Position numbers and translations under genes: made by a program. Shown piece after piece: positions 1 through 10,117 of a DNA stretch of 64,000 nt (its first letter is position 1; every line of letters starts with the position of its first letter). Source of the DNA: Anaerococcus vaginalis (lineage in GTDB: Bacteria; Bacillota; Clostridia; Tissierellales; Peptoniphilaceae). Where the stretch lies: contig NZ_HE978616.1 of NCBI RefSeq assembly GCF_000307225.1, positions 334,647 to 398,646 on the forward strand. Direction: 5' to 3'. Below the pieces are notes generated by a model that saw only the letters and a list, made by a program, of their open reading frames with translations, was not told where the DNA came from and did not search any database.

Positions 1-1039
1 TACCATCTAATATCTTCTTGTCCCCATAAGAAAATCCTACATTAGAAAGTTTTATATCAATATTATTGTCCCTTATCATCTCGCTAAATTTTTCAGGACT
101 TGGTATTTCCAAAATCTCAAACAAAGAATTTGCCGAAGAAATACCATTCATAGCAACATGGAACAAAGAACCCAAACGTCTTAAAGGCATAAAAAATTCT
201 TGGCTTAATAAAATAAATGAAAAAGCAGCAAAAACACCTATTTGCCCTTCAAAAAAAGCCTTTAAACTTAACACTATTCCAAGGGCAGTACCAGAATAAG
301 AAACAATATCCAACACAGTTAAATTATTCAACTGTACAAACAAAAGTTTCATTGTTTTTACCCTAAAATCCTCCGCATATTCATTTAATTTATTATTATA
401 TTCCTCATCAGCATTAAAGACTTGTAAAGTCATAAGACCATATAAAAAATCAATAAAAACATTAGACATATTTGTATAAGACTTCCAATAACTCTTTACA
501 ACTTTTTTAGCTATTTTTTGAACCATCATAATAGCCAAAGGTATAAGAGGTATAAGAGAAAGCATAATCAAAGAAATCTTTAAATTAATAAAAGACATTA
601 TTACAAATAATATAACAGGACCCAAGATAGAATATAAAAGTTGTGGCAACAAAAAAGAATAAAATAAATTTAATTGCTCTATTCCCTCAACCCCCAAGGC
701 AATAACTTCAGATATAGATACCTTGCTAGAATATTCCATTTCAAAAGAAAATACTTTTTCCAAAAGTCTTTTTCTCAAACTATTTTTTATCCTATAAGAA
801 GCCTTATAAGAAAGAAAAGATTCCAATTTTATTAAGATAACATTAATAAAAATAATCAAAATTAGACTAAAGATAAATCTTGATATATTAAAATCCCTTA
901 AAATCAAATTTCCTAGCAAAAAACCTATAGAAAAAACCATACCTACATGAGTCAATAATTGAAATATTTTAATCATCACCATAGCAATAATTAAAAATTT
1001 CTCACTTTCTAATTCCCTAAACAATTTCCTATCAAACAT
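1..1039 (-). CDS. CydD-like ABC exporter, permease plus start of ATPase domain (partial)
   Basis: The reading frame is open from ATG at 1039 to the left edge, about 346 codons, so the C-terminal ATPase is missing. The N-terminal part has about six hydrophobic segments of a type I ABC exporter. The stretch EGIEQLNLFYSFLLPQ resembles the CydD/CydC family, which exports thiol compounds in homologues. The ATPase domain begins near residue 330 (KLSNVGFSYGDKKIL) and runs off the window before Walker A. Its start lies 2 bases after the DUF454 stop with GGAGTGAGT as ribosome site, so the two are one operon. A CydC-like partner would be expected further left. The substrate is not visible; multidrug export is the alternative. 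Confidence 0.75.
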   Translation of the reverse strand, partial: MFDRKLFRELESEKFLIIAMVMIKIFQLLTHVGMVFSIGFLLGNLILRDFNISRFIFSLILIIFINVILIKLESFLSYKASYRIKNSLRKRLLEKVFSFEMEYSSKVSISEVIALGVEGIEQLNLFYSFLLPQLLYSILGPVILFVIMSFINLKISLIMLSLIPLIPLAIMMVQKIAKKVVKSYWKSYTNMSNVFIDFLYGLMTLQVFNADEEYNNKLNEYAEDFRVKTMKLLFVQLNNLTVLDIVSYSGTALGIVLSLKAFFEGQIGVFAAFSFILLSQEFFMPLRRLGSLFHVAMNGISSANSLFEILEIPSPEKFSEMIRDNNIDIKLSNVGFSYGDKKILDG

Positions 1040-1041
1040 AC

Positions 1042-1404
1042 TCACTCCTCAATCGTCCTTATCCCAAAAATAAAATATAAATAGTGAAAGATTAATACTA
1101 AAATCATAGCAATTCTTGCATGCAAATTATTAACAACAAAAATAGAAATACATATTGCAAGAGTAATAATCAAAAGTATTTTTCTCTTTCTTTTAATAGT
1201 CATTCCACTTTTGTCCCTTATCGGTCCTATATTTTCCTTATAAAATTTAGTTGAAACAAAAAAATCATTAAAACTTTTAGATCCTTTCGAAAAACAAAAT
1301 GTCGCCACCAAAAGAAAAGGCGTAGCAGGCATAATAGGTAAATATATACCAACAACTCCCAAAATCAAAAATATGAAACCAACAAACAAATAAAAAAAAT
1401 TCAA
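1042..1404 (-). CDS. DUF454 (YbaN-type) small membrane protein
   Basis: A 120-residue protein with two N-terminal and two C-terminal hydrophobic segments and the DUF454 pattern GIYLPIMPATPFLLVATFCF followed by a basic linker. The start is TTG at 1404, six bases after GGAGG. DUF454 proteins have no proven biochemical role and are often found beside ABC exporters, as here where the next gene starts directly after the stop. It is probably the first gene of a CydD-like ABC operon. Confidence 0.75.
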   Translation of the reverse strand: MNFFYLFVGFIFLILGVVGIYLPIMPATPFLLVATFCFSKGSKSFNDFFVSTKFYKENIGPIRDKSGMTIKRKRKILLIITLAICISIFVVNNLHARIAMILVLIFHYLYFIFGIRTIEE

Positions 1405-2022
1405 TCAAAACCTCCAAAAACTAATTTCTTTTAATACCTATATAAAAGATCTAAAAATTGAAAATAATAAAAAATCAGCAAAAAAAATATTTATATAAAA
1501 TCATTTCAAAAACCTTAAAAAAATTTTTATCCTACTTTTCTAATATTAATTTTTAAATCCTAATAAGAAAAATTTTTCCCTTATACTAAAACAAAGCTAC
1601 ATTATTAACTTTTTTTAATAATCTATCCAAAATTAATTACAAATTTCAATTAAAAACAACTATATATAATTAATCAAACAATTATTTTATAATTTCATTA
1701 TAATATATATTTATGTAGATATCAATAATTACTATCATAGAATATTTCATTTAATTTCTATAAAAACAAATAAAAAATAAAATTTTACAACGAAGATTGT
1801 TCTTTTAAAATTAATCAAAAAAACAAAAAAATCCCCAGCCCAAAATCTTTCAATAATTTTATTAAATTTATTTTTTAGTTAAATTCAATAAATAATTTTA
1901 ATATGATGTCCTATAAAGCTCAAATCTTTCATATAAAGATTTTTTAATTGAATCAATTTTCCTAAACCTATATTTTCTAAAAATCCTTACAAATCAAGTT
2001 TCAATTTTCAAATATATTTTAC
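1405..2022. other. AT-rich gap without a recognisable gene
   Basis: About 620 bases of extremely AT-rich DNA between the adhesin terminator and the DUF454 gene. I see no open frame with a ribosome site on either strand. It presumably carries the promoter of the DUF454/ABC operon (minus strand), but I could not single out a convincing -35/-10 pair. Confidence 0.5.
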
Positions 2023-2078
2023 ACAAAAAAACTGACCCATAAAAATTAGTTTTAAAATCTAATTTTTGGGGTCAGTTT
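2023..2078 (-). terminator. Terminator of the adhesin gene
   Basis: Inverted repeat with arms 2029-2049 and 2059-2078 (20 pairs, one bulged base) and a 9-base loop. On the minus strand it is followed by a T-rich tail. It lies 23 bases after the adhesin stop. Confidence 0.85.
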
Positions 2079-2100
2079 ATTCTAAGTTATTTGTTATTTC

Positions 2101-5100
2101 TTAGATATTATTATTTTTTCTTTTTTTGCTTACAAATAAACCACCTGCTGCTGCTATTAAGCCTGCTGCTGCACCTGCTACAGACTCAACACCTGTTTTA
2201 ACATTTTTTATTTCTTTATTACCAGGAGTTGTATGCTTTACTTCGATCTTTCTCTTAGTTTTTGCAACTGATTCACTTGGTTTTGTTTTCTCTGGTTTAT
2301 TTGGATTTTGTGTTGAAGCTTTATCTTTCCAGATAGCTTTTACTTCAATGTCTTTGTCTAATGTTATTTCTGTTCCTGCTGCTACTTCTTTGCCATTTAC
2401 TTCCCATGCTTTGAATTCTTTGTTAGCAGGGGCTTTGAAGCTGTTGGCAGATAAGATATATTTTGAACCTTTCTTTTGGGTTGCTCCAGCCATTGTGCCA
2501 GATCCACCATTAGCATTGTAGTTTACTTTTACTGTTTCTTCTGCTGATGGGTTATCTGCTTTCTTATCTTTCCAGATTGCTTTTACTTCTATATCTTTAT
2601 CTAATATTATTTCTGTTCCTGCTGCTACTTCTTTGCCATTTACTTCCCATGCTTTGAATTCTTTGTTAGCAGGGGCTTTGAAGCTGTTGGCAGATAAGAT
2701 ATATTTTGAACCTTTCTTTTGGGTTGCACCTTTCATTTCTCCAGATCCGCCATTAGCATTGTAGTTTACTTTTACTGTTTCTTCTGCTGATGGGTTATCT
2801 GCTTTCTTGTCTTTCCAGATTGCTTTTACTTCTGTATCTTTTTCTACAGTGATTTCTGTTCCTGGCGCTACTTCTTTGCCATCTACTTCCCATGCTTTAA
2901 ATTCTTGTTTGTCTGATGGTGCTCCGAAAGTATTATCTGGCAATTTGTATTTTTCATCTTTTTTAACAGTTGCTCCTGTCATTGTTCCTGAGCCTTTGTT
3001 TCCATCAAAGCTTACTTTGTATTCAATATATTTCCATACAGCTTTTATTTCTGTATCCTTGTCAACAGTTATCTCAGTTCCTACTGCTACTTCTTTTCCA
3101 TCTACTTCCCATGTTTTAAATTCTTTATTATTTGGAGCTTGGAATTTATTTTCTGGTAGCTTATATTTTCCACCTTTTTTAACTAGTTTTTCATCCATCT
3201 TACCAGTTCCAGTGTTGCCATTGAAACTTACTTTGTATTCAATGTCTTTCCATACAGCTTTTACTTCTGTGTCAGCATTTACTTTGATTTTATCTCCGAC
3301 AGCTTTCTTTTCTGTGCCTACCATCCAGCCGTCAAATTTTTTGCCTTCTGGTGCTGTAAAGCCATTAGCTGGTAATTCGTATTCATTGCCTTTTTTAACT
3401 AGTTTTTCATCCATCTTACCAGTTCCAGTGTTGCCATTGAAACTTACTTTGTATTCAATATCTTTCCATACAGCTTTTACTTCTGTGTCAGCATTTACTT
3501 TGATTTTATCTCCGACAGCTTTCTTTTCTGTGCCGATCATCCAGCCGTCAAATTTTTTGCCTTCTGGGGCTGTAAAGCCATTTTCTGGTAATACGTACTC
3601 ATTGCCTTTTTTAACTAGTTTTTCATCCATCTTACCAGTTCCAGTGTTGCCATTGAAACTTACTTTGTATTCTATATCTTTCCAAACAGCTTTTACAGTA
3701 GTATTAGCATTTATTTGAATAGATTTTCCAGCCTTTTGAGGATTACCATCTATTTCCCAACCATCAAATACCATACCTTCTGGGTAATATTCTTTTTCTA
3801 GACTAGCAGGTAGGACATAACTTCCTCCCTTAGCTAGGATTTTAGCTTCTAATTTCTTTGTTGAAGCACCTAAATCAAAACGTACTTCAACAGGAGTATT
3901 TTCGCCATCTGTTGACTTGTTATCAACATTGTCATTACCAAAAGCTGTTACTATTTCCCCGGTCTTGTATTTTCCTTTTTCAAGGGTAATCACACCAGAA
4001 TTTTCGTCTACACTTTCTCCGTTGTCAACTGGGCTTGTACCATCTTCTTTTGTCAATGACCATTTATTGCCAGCTTTTTTAGCCTTAACTTTTATTTCCG
4101 TATTATCGGCCTTCTTGTAAGTTACTGTTACAGAAGTTGTGTCCTCATCTTTTGGTGGGGTGATTGTTACACTACCATTGTCCTCAACTTTTACTGTTGG
4201 TGGATTTGGAGCAGTCTTATCTGGTACTAAGTTTGGCTTTTCAGGAGTTTTTTCTGCTGGTGCTTTCTTTTCTCCGAGGGTTGACTTAGCAACTACTTCT
4301 GTCTTTTCCTTAGCCTTACCTTTTGGAATAGTAACAAGGCCTGTGCCTTCAACAACAGTTACTTTATCAGGATTATCTCCTTCGATTGTCCATTTACTAT
4401 TATCTTTTTTAACTCTTACAGTTCTTTTTTCTCCAGATGGTGTTTGGTATTCAATATCCATTCCATCAAGATTACCTTTTGTTGGTGGGGTAATTGTTAC
4501 ATCACCAGATTCTTGGTCTGGAGTAATTGTTGGTGGGGCTGGCATAGTTGTATCATCGCTTGGACCTGATTCGTTGTCTGATGGGTCTTTTGCTGTAGCT
4601 TTAACTACATCTCCTGGGTTTGATTTTCCTGTTGGAATTGTTATAACGCCATTACTGTCTACAGTTTCACCATTCTCAGCTTTTTCCATTTTCCAGCCAT
4701 CATCACCTTTTGTAGCAATAGCAGTCTTTTCATTACCTTCGTTATCTTTATAAGTTACTGTTACAGTTTTTGTATCAGAATCTTTCTTAGGTGTGATTGT
4801 AACTGAACCATCTTTTTGGACTTTTACTTCTGGTTTTTCTGGAGCTGTTGTATCTGGAACTTGTTTTTCTGCTGTTTCTAAACCTTTTTTATTTTCATCT
4901 ATTTTAGACTTAGCAGTAACATTTGATAATTCTTTTGCTATTCCTTTGTCGAAAGTTACTTTTCCTGATGATTCTACACTTATTCCTGTAATAGAATCTC
5001 CAACAAGTTTCCAATTTCCTTCATTATCCTTAACGATGTTGATTGTCTTTGCTTTGCTTTCTCCTGCCGGTGTATAGGTGATTTCCATTCCATTAACAGC

Positions 5101-7914
5101 TGGTGTATCTGCTGGTGGTGTTACTACTACCTTCTTATCTGTATTTACTTCTACATTTGGAACAGGTGGAAGAGTTGTATCTGTACTTGATTGAGATTCG
5201 TTCTTTGACTCATCCTTTGCAGTGGCACTTACAGTATCAGCTTTTTTCATCTTACCATAAGGGATTTTGATAATACCACTTGTTGAATCAACTGTTACTC
5301 CATCATCTCCACCTTGGGTTATTTTCCAACCATCATTTTCCTTGGTAGCTATGGCTGTTTTTTCACTTCCATTTGGATCTGGATACTTAACAGTAACCGT
5401 CTTAGTATCTTTATCTGTTGGTGGTTTGATTTGTGCAGAACCGTCACCTGTATTTACCTCAACTGTAGGTGGTTGTGGGGCAGTTTTATCTTGTATTGTA
5501 GCTTGGTTTTCTTCTGACTCTAGTTTATCAGTTTCATCAGCGTCGTTGGTTTTAGCTTTTATATCTGTATTAGCTTTGATTTTATTGTTTTTGATGGTGA
5601 TTGTCTTTCCATCTTCGCTTACTTCAAAATCAGTTTTGCCTTCAACTGACCATTTGCCTTCGTCATCTCTTTCAAATGTTACTGTCTTGGATTCGGTTTC
5701 TCCTGCTGGTGTGTAGGTTACATCCATTTTTTTAGCAACTCTATCTGATTTCTTTTCAATAGGAGTGATTGTTACATCACCAGTATTTTTGTCAACCTTA
5801 ATATCTGGTTTTTTTGGTAGAACTCTTATAGTTTCGCTCTTATTATCTGATGTTTTTTTATCTTTATCATTATTTGCTATACCACCATCATCTGTAACTT
5901 TTGCATCTACATTAGTTTTGTTTTTTATCTTGTCAAAAGTTATGGTTACTACACCACTTGTTTTGTCAACAGAGATATCAGATCCTTCTGGAACTGACCA
6001 TTCCCCATTATCACCTTTAGTAGCTGTTGCAGTTTTTGAAACGCCTTTTGGATCAGTATATTTTACTTCTATTTTCTTTGCATCTGTATCAAGAGGATTT
6101 GGAGTGATGGTAATCTTACCATCATCTACATTTGTGGAAATTGTAGGAGCGTCTGGTGCCTTGTTTTCTAGGAGTTCTTCCTTTGTAACAGGGATTCCAC
6201 TATTTTCGTTACCTGTACTCATTTTGAGAGAACCATCTGGATTTCTCTTAGGTACAAATTTTGTATAATCATCAATCCAATCTCCATCTACTTCAGCGGG
6301 ATTAATTATTTTTACATTTCCATCTTTGTCAATGTCAATATAGGCAGGGATATTATAAACTGTCCAGTCAGGAAGTTTTGATATTTTTGATCCATCTCCC
6401 TTTACTATGGTATTGGCTTTTCTAATTTCGTCTTCGATTGTCTTCTTTTCTTCATCTGTAAGTTTTTTAGGGTCTCTGACTAGTACTTTTGGTATTACAT
6501 ATTCAACAGTAGTAGAATTACAAGCCTTAAACTTATGAGGTTCCTTTACTGTAAGACCAACTTCTTGCTTATAATCAAAACCATCTGGCACATTAATTTC
6601 AAAAGTTCCATCAGAATTTACAGTAGCCTCTCCTATTGTAGATGAATTTTTATCTGTGCTACACTTGCCCGTAGTACAATAATTTGCGCTTCCATCGTTA
6701 CCACTTGGGTTTAATATTGCTATTACCTTTGTTCCCTCAGCTATCTTTCCATTTGGATCTGGTTCAAATTTGCCTTCTCCAACTTTTTTTTGTGGCACTA
6801 ACTTACCTGTGATTTTAGTGTCAGTAACTACTAGCTTCTCTACGTTTGTAGCTGCTGAGTATTCAGTAACTTGTTTTATAGTTAAAGTTGGAGCTAATAT
6901 TTTTTCAGTTTGTGAGTTATCTTTGTAGGTTACAGTATAAGATGCAGTTTTAGTATCTACTCCCTCGATTTTAAAATCAATATCTTTAATATCATTAGCT
7001 ATTTCAGTAGTGTTTGCTTTTTTTAATATGTCTAAAGCTTTTGCTTTTTCTTCTTCGTTAACTATATTCGCAACGTATTGTTCTATCCATATTTCACCAT
7101 TTGGCATCTTTAAATCATTTTTGTATTGTTCAGCTAATTTAGGTTTTGCCTTTTTTACAGTGTATTCGTCAGTTGCAGCAATTTGGACACCATTACTGCC
7201 CTTTAAAATAGCCTTAACCTTATCATTTTCTTTTAGGGCTTCTGATAATGTTATTTTGACGGAATTTTTTACACTTTTTGGCTGAGTAAATGTTCCTTTT
7301 ACTTCCCCATTGACAAGGACTTCTATTATTTGTCCTGTCTCCATTCCTAAACCCCTAACGTTGATTTCAGTCATTCCTGCTTCTAATTTTTCAGCATCTT
7401 TAATGTTAAAATTCCTTACTGCCCTATCCTCACCTGGGGCTTTTTGTGCTGGTGTGTTTTTAAGGATAGCTTCATTAATAAGACTAGCTTTGGCTTCTTC
7501 ATAGTTTACAGAAAGGTCAGCTTTTGCCTTTCTAAGTTCTGCCTTTAATTCTTCGACCATATTTCCATTGAAGAAATAAGAATTTTTTAAGTTATAAGTC
7601 CTATTCCTAATTTCTTGAATTTCGTCTGCTGTTAATAATTCTTCTTGATTATTTTCAGGTGTTTTATCATTTGTTGTTTCTTCTAAACCAGCTTCAAGAT
7701 CTTGTGTTTGTTCTGGTTGAACATTTTTTTCAATTTGTTCACTTGTAGGCAAAGGATTTTCTTCATCAGCCTTTGAAGTTGGAACAAAAAGCATAACACC
7801 TAACATACAAGATACCAATCCTATGGATAGTTTTCTTGTTGCATAAATAGGTTTTCTTTTTTTATCAATAGCCTTATCTTCAAAAACGATTTTGGCTTTT
7901 TTATACTTTCTCAT
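2101..7914 (-). CDS. Giant repeat-rich cell-wall-anchored surface adhesin
   Basis: About 1937 residues. The start at 7914 is chosen because AGGGGG stands six bases upstream and a -10 box (TATAAT) overlaps the alternative ATG at 7962. Residues about 10-50 form a long export signal with the YSIRK-like core YATRKLSIGLVS and end near TSKADE. Then comes a unique N-terminal region to about residue 580, seven Ig-like repeats (each opening like APxPPTVxV...VTITP) to about 1340, and seven InlB-type B repeats (PF09479-like, ending in KAVWKD) to about 1870. The C-terminus has a sorting signal: NVKTG, a hydrophobic Ala/Gly-rich segment, then SKKRK. Sortase should link it to peptidoglycan. Adhesion or matrix binding is an inference from architecture; the ligand is unknown. 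Confidence 0.9.
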   Translation of the reverse strand: MRKYKKAKIVFEDKAIDKKRKPIYATRKLSIGLVSCMLGVMLFVPTSKADEENPLPTSEQIEKNVQPEQTQDLEAGLEETTNDKTPENNQEELLTADEIQEIRNRTYNLKNSYFFNGNMVEELKAELRKAKADLSVNYEEAKASLINEAILKNTPAQKAPGEDRAVRNFNIKDAEKLEAGMTEINVRGLGMETGQIIEVLVNGEVKGTFTQPKSVKNSVKITLSEALKENDKVKAILKGSNGVQIAATDEYTVKKAKPKLAEQYKNDLKMPNGEIWIEQYVANIVNEEEKAKALDILKKANTTEIANDIKDIDFKIEGVDTKTASYTVTYKDNSQTEKILAPTLTIKQVTEYSAATNVEKLVVTDTKITGKLVPQKKVGEGKFEPDPNGKIAEGTKVIAILNPSGNDGSANYCTTGKCSTDKNSSTIGEATVNSDGTFEINVPDGFDYKQEVGLTVKEPHKFKACNSTTVEYVIPKVLVRDPKKLTDEEKKTIEDEIRKANTIVKGDGSKISKLPDWTVYNIPAYIDIDKDGNVKIINPAEVDGDWIDDYTKFVPKRNPDGSLKMSTGNENSGIPVTKEELLENKAPDAPTISTNVDDGKITITPNPLDTDAKKIEVKYTDPKGVSKTATATKGDNGEWSVPEGSDISVDKTSGVVTITFDKIKNKTNVDAKVTDDGGIANNDKDKKTSDNKSETIRVLPKKPDIKVDKNTGDVTITPIEKKSDRVAKKMDVTYTPAGETESKTVTFERDDEGKWSVEGKTDFEVSEDGKTITIKNNKIKANTDIKAKTNDADETDKLESEENQATIQDKTAPQPPTVEVNTGDGSAQIKPPTDKDTKTVTVKYPDPNGSEKTAIATKENDGWKITQGGDDGVTVDSTSGIIKIPYGKMKKADTVSATAKDESKNESQSSTDTTLPPVPNVEVNTDKKVVVTPPADTPAVNGMEITYTPAGESKAKTINIVKDNEGNWKLVGDSITGISVESSGKVTFDKGIAKELSNVTAKSKIDENKKGLETAEKQVPDTTAPEKPEVKVQKDGSVTITPKKDSDTKTVTVTYKDNEGNEKTAIATKGDDGWKMEKAENGETVDSNGVITIPTGKSNPGDVVKATAKDPSDNESGPSDDTTMPAPPTITPDQESGDVTITPPTKGNLDGMDIEYQTPSGEKRTVRVKKDNSKWTIEGDNPDKVTVVEGTGLVTIPKGKAKEKTEVVAKSTLGEKKAPAEKTPEKPNLVPDKTAPNPPTVKVEDNGSVTITPPKDEDTTSVTVTYKKADNTEIKVKAKKAGNKWSLTKEDGTSPVDNGESVDENSGVITLEKGKYKTGEIVTAFGNDNVDNKSTDGENTPVEVRFDLGASTKKLEAKILAKGGSYVLPASLEKEYYPEGMVFDGWEIDGNPQKAGKSIQINANTTVKAVWKDIEYKVSFNGNTGTGKMDEKLVKKGNEYVLPENGFTAPEGKKFDGWMIGTEKKAVGDKIKVNADTEVKAVWKDIEYKVSFNGNTGTGKMDEKLVKKGNEYELPANGFTAPEGKKFDGWMVGTEKKAVGDKIKVNADTEVKAVWKDIEYKVSFNGNTGTGKMDEKLVKKGGKYKLPENKFQAPNNKEFKTWEVDGKEVAVGTEITVDKDTEIKAVWKYIEYKVSFDGNKGSGTMTGATVKKDEKYKLPDNTFGAPSDKQEFKAWEVDGKEVAPGTEITVEKDTEVKAIWKDKKADNPSAEETVKVNYNANGGSGEMKGATQKKGSKYILSANSFKAPANKEFKAWEVNGKEVAAGTEIILDKDIEVKAIWKDKKADNPSAEETVKVNYNANGGSGTMAGATQKKGSKYILSANSFKAPANKEFKAWEVNGKEVAAGTEITLDKDIEVKAIWKDKASTQNPNKPEKTKPSESVAKTKRKIEVKHTTPGNKEIKNVKTGVESVAGAAAGLIAAAGGLFVSKKRKNNNI
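2331..2816 (-). repeat. Two tandem 243-bp repeats in the adhesin gene
   Basis: Units start at 2331 and 2574 and are nearly identical at the nucleotide level, encoding two 81-residue B-repeat units with KKADNPSAEETVKVNYNANG linkers. The near-identity at silent positions means recent duplication or gene conversion. Confidence 0.85.
3181..3680 (-). repeat. Tandem 216-bp repeats in the adhesin gene
   Basis: The same sequence block begins at 3181, 3397 and 3613, a period of 216 bp or 72 residues, with only scattered differences. Each unit encodes one InlB-type B repeat (VSFNGNTGTGKMDEKLVKKG). Copy number is likely to vary between strains, and assemblies can collapse it. Confidence 0.85.
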
Positions 7915-7960
7915 ATTAACCCCCTCGGTCATTTCATTTCTGATTTTAATTTCTCTTATC

Positions 7961-7989
7961 ATTATACCTTTATTTATATCTTTTCAATA
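7961..7989 (-). promoter_or_regulatory. Likely adhesin promoter
   Basis: The -10 box TATAAT is at 7961-7966, with a weak -35 (TATTGA) at 7984-7989 after a 17-base spacer. It overlaps the upstream ATG at 7962 and so supports translation from 7914. Confidence 0.5.
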
Positions 7990-8125
7990 GGATATTTTAA
8001 GTTATATATAAAGTAATAATTTTTTTAAAATTTTATTTAATATAATATTTTTTTCTTGTGAAATAAAAATTATTTTTTAGAGTTTTATTGTCTATAGAAA
8101 TTATTAGAAAATAATAAAATAAGCA

Positions 8126-8174
8126 CAAAAAATAAAAACCGTAAATTATGAAATTCTCATAACACGGTTTTATT
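8126..8174 (-). terminator. Terminator of the lipid kinase gene
   Basis: A hairpin with outer arms around AAAACCGT/ACGGTTTT and an inner TTATGA/TCATAA stem, followed on the minus strand by a T-rich tail. It lies about 40 bases after the stop at 8210. Confidence 0.75.
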
Positions 8175-8209
8175 GTAATATCTTATTTAAAATTTTTATA
8201 ATTTTATAC

Positions 8210-9109
8210 TTATTTTTTATTTTTTGGCAGATAAATTTCTATATGTTTTTTTAAAATTTCTATATTGCATGGAAGTTTATCTTTTATTTCTCCATCCATA
8301 TCCAAGTCGATTTTTTCATCTTCTAAATTTTTTATGGAAAGTTTCTTGCAAGTAAAAGATTTTACATTTTCATTTTCGTCAACTTTTCCATGCAACATAT
8401 CCTTGGCTGCATCTACTTTTGATATTAATCCTTCATCTGTCATAATAAAAACATTAAAATATCCATCATCAAGATCTCCGTCATCATTTGAAAATTCTAA
8501 ATTTCCGATTTTATTTACTGTCATTACATAAACTAATGAGGCTTTTCCTATAAAAGAGTCTGTATCAGATTTTATTTCAATTTTTACAGCCTTATCGTTA
8601 GGAAGTGTTTTTAAAATATTTTTTACATAAGCTAAAGATCCTAATTTTTCTTTTTCTTCTGATTTTGTAGAGGTTGTAGCATCAATTAATTTCCCAAAGC
8701 AAACATAGTATGAAAAATATGTTTCATTGCATTTTCCTATGTCAACTTTTTTAGTTTTTCAAAAGACAAATTTTCTAAGGCTTCGTCTAAATTATTTGCT
8801 CCTCCAATTAATCGCATATAGGTATTATTGGTTCCTCCTGGCAAAAGTCCAATTTTGGGTCTAAATGCCATTTTTGAAACTCCATTTATAACTTCGTTAA
8901 AAGTTCCATCTCCTCCAAGCACAAATATAGAATCAATTTTTTCTTCGCAAGCCTTTATTGCAAAGTTTTTTCCATCATTTTCTTTTTTGGTTTTCTTTAC
9001 AGTAATTTCTTTAAATTCTTCTTTGAATTTTTTCTTTATGATATCCAAATATTCGTCATTTTTTCCCTTTCCGGAATTTGGATTTTCAATTATCATACAT
9101 TTTTTTCAT
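8210..9109 (-). pseudogene. Diacylglycerol/lipid kinase (DagK/YegS-BmrU family), frameshifted
   Basis: The family phosphorylates diacylglycerol or related lipids with ATP. The nucleotide-binding motif GGDGTFNEVINGV and the PGGTNN loop are clear, and the C-terminal half ends in LPCNIEILKKHIEIYLP as in the family. As read, the gene is split. Near the start, AAGGAG precedes ATG at 9109, but a run of seven A (9100-9106) throws translation into a stop; six A would give MKKCMIIENPNSGKGK. A second slip lies in the six-T run 8747-8752, where one more base restores KKVDIGKCNETYFSYYVCFG. With both repaired it is about 299 residues, the normal family length. It is probably intact in reality. Confidence 0.85.
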
Positions 9110-9187
9110 AAAATCTCCTTATCTACATAGACTATACTCAATTTTAAAAAATATAAAAAAAGAACAGAATGATCTGCCATTTATTTT

Positions 9188-10015
9188 TTAAAAATCCATT
9201 TTAATATAAATTGGTGTATGATCTTGTCTATCGCCAGAATCTATCATATCTGATTCTTTTATTTTATCCTTTATCCTATCTGAAACTAAAAAATAATCTA
9301 TTCTCCAGCCAGAATTATTAATTTTGCTTGTCTTAACTCTTTGGGCCCACCAAGTATATTTTCCTTCGACATCTCCATGCAAGTATCTAAATGTATCAAC
9401 AAAGCCTTTTGAAAGTAAATTTGTAAATCCATTTCTTTCTTCATCAGTAAAACCTGCGGATTCGTGATTATTTTCTGGGTGCTTCAAGTCTATTTCCTTG
9501 TGTGCAACATTAAAATCTCCACAAGCTATAACAGGTTTTTTCTTATCTAGCTCTTCTAAATAATTTGCATATTTTATATCCCAAACTTCTCTTAAATCGA
9601 GCCTATTTAATTCATTGCCTGCATTTGGTGTATAAACTTGTGTCAAATAGAAATCTTTAAATTCTAAAGTAATTATTCTTGCTTCTTGATCCATGGTATC
9701 TGGTGCATCTAAAATTGGAAAAGATATTATTGGTTCATATTCTTTTTTATAAAATGTCAAACAACCGGCATAGGATTTTCTAGCTGGCTCTTGGGAGCTT
9801 ATCCAAGTGTAATTATAATTTGGAAAATATTCTTCCAAAATTTCTTTGTGCTTTTTGCTTGGACCTGTTCTTGGTAATTTTGTTTCTTGAAGGCAAATTA
9901 TATCTGCATTTTCATCAATAATAGTTTTTAAAACTTCCCTAGACATTTTCGCCCTATTTGAATCACTTGTTAAGGCTGCATTTAGGGAATCTATATTCCA
10001 CGAAATAAATTTCAT
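9188..10015 (-). CDS. xth: Exodeoxyribonuclease III
   Basis: 275 residues of the ExoIII/APE1 endonuclease-exonuclease-phosphatase fold, a repair enzyme that cuts DNA 5' of abasic sites and removes 3' blocks. Motifs in order are WNIDSLNA (Asn7), the metal-binding LQETK, the TPNAG loop, GDFNVAH, GWRIDYFLVS and the catalytic DHTPI near the end (the family usually has SDH; here QDH). Length is typical. It has its own ribosome site (AAAGGAGATGCA) and stands alone. Confidence 0.93.
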   Translation of the reverse strand: MKFISWNIDSLNAALTSDSNRAKMSREVLKTIIDENADIICLQETKLPRTGPSKKHKEILEEYFPNYNYTWISSQEPARKSYAGCLTFYKKEYEPIISFPILDAPDTMDQEARIITLEFKDFYLTQVYTPNAGNELNRLDLREVWDIKYANYLEELDKKKPVIACGDFNVAHKEIDLKHPENNHESAGFTDEERNGFTNLLSKGFVDTFRYLHGDVEGKYTWWAQRVKTSKINNSGWRIDYFLVSDRIKDKIKESDMIDSGDRQDHTPIYIKMDF

Positions 10016-10117
10016 TGCATCTCCTTTATATTTTAATAATTAACTTAGAGATATTTTACCCAATATATTAAAATCCTACCAATTATTATGATCATCTTAA
10101 AAAATAATATTATTTTT

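Noticed and set aside
2331..3680. Regularly spaced repeats resembling a CRISPR array
   Set aside because: The periods are 216 and 243 bp, in frame, with coding content and no short spacers; they are protein repeats.
2126..7504. Many plus-strand open frames across the adhesin gene
   Set aside because: They are reverse-strand shadows of a repetitive coding sequence with no stops by composition; they lack ribosome sites and follow the repeat period of the real gene.
7915..7962. Adhesin start at ATG 7962
   Set aside because: It overlaps a -10 box and has no ribosome site, whereas ATG 7914 has AGGGGG at correct spacing.
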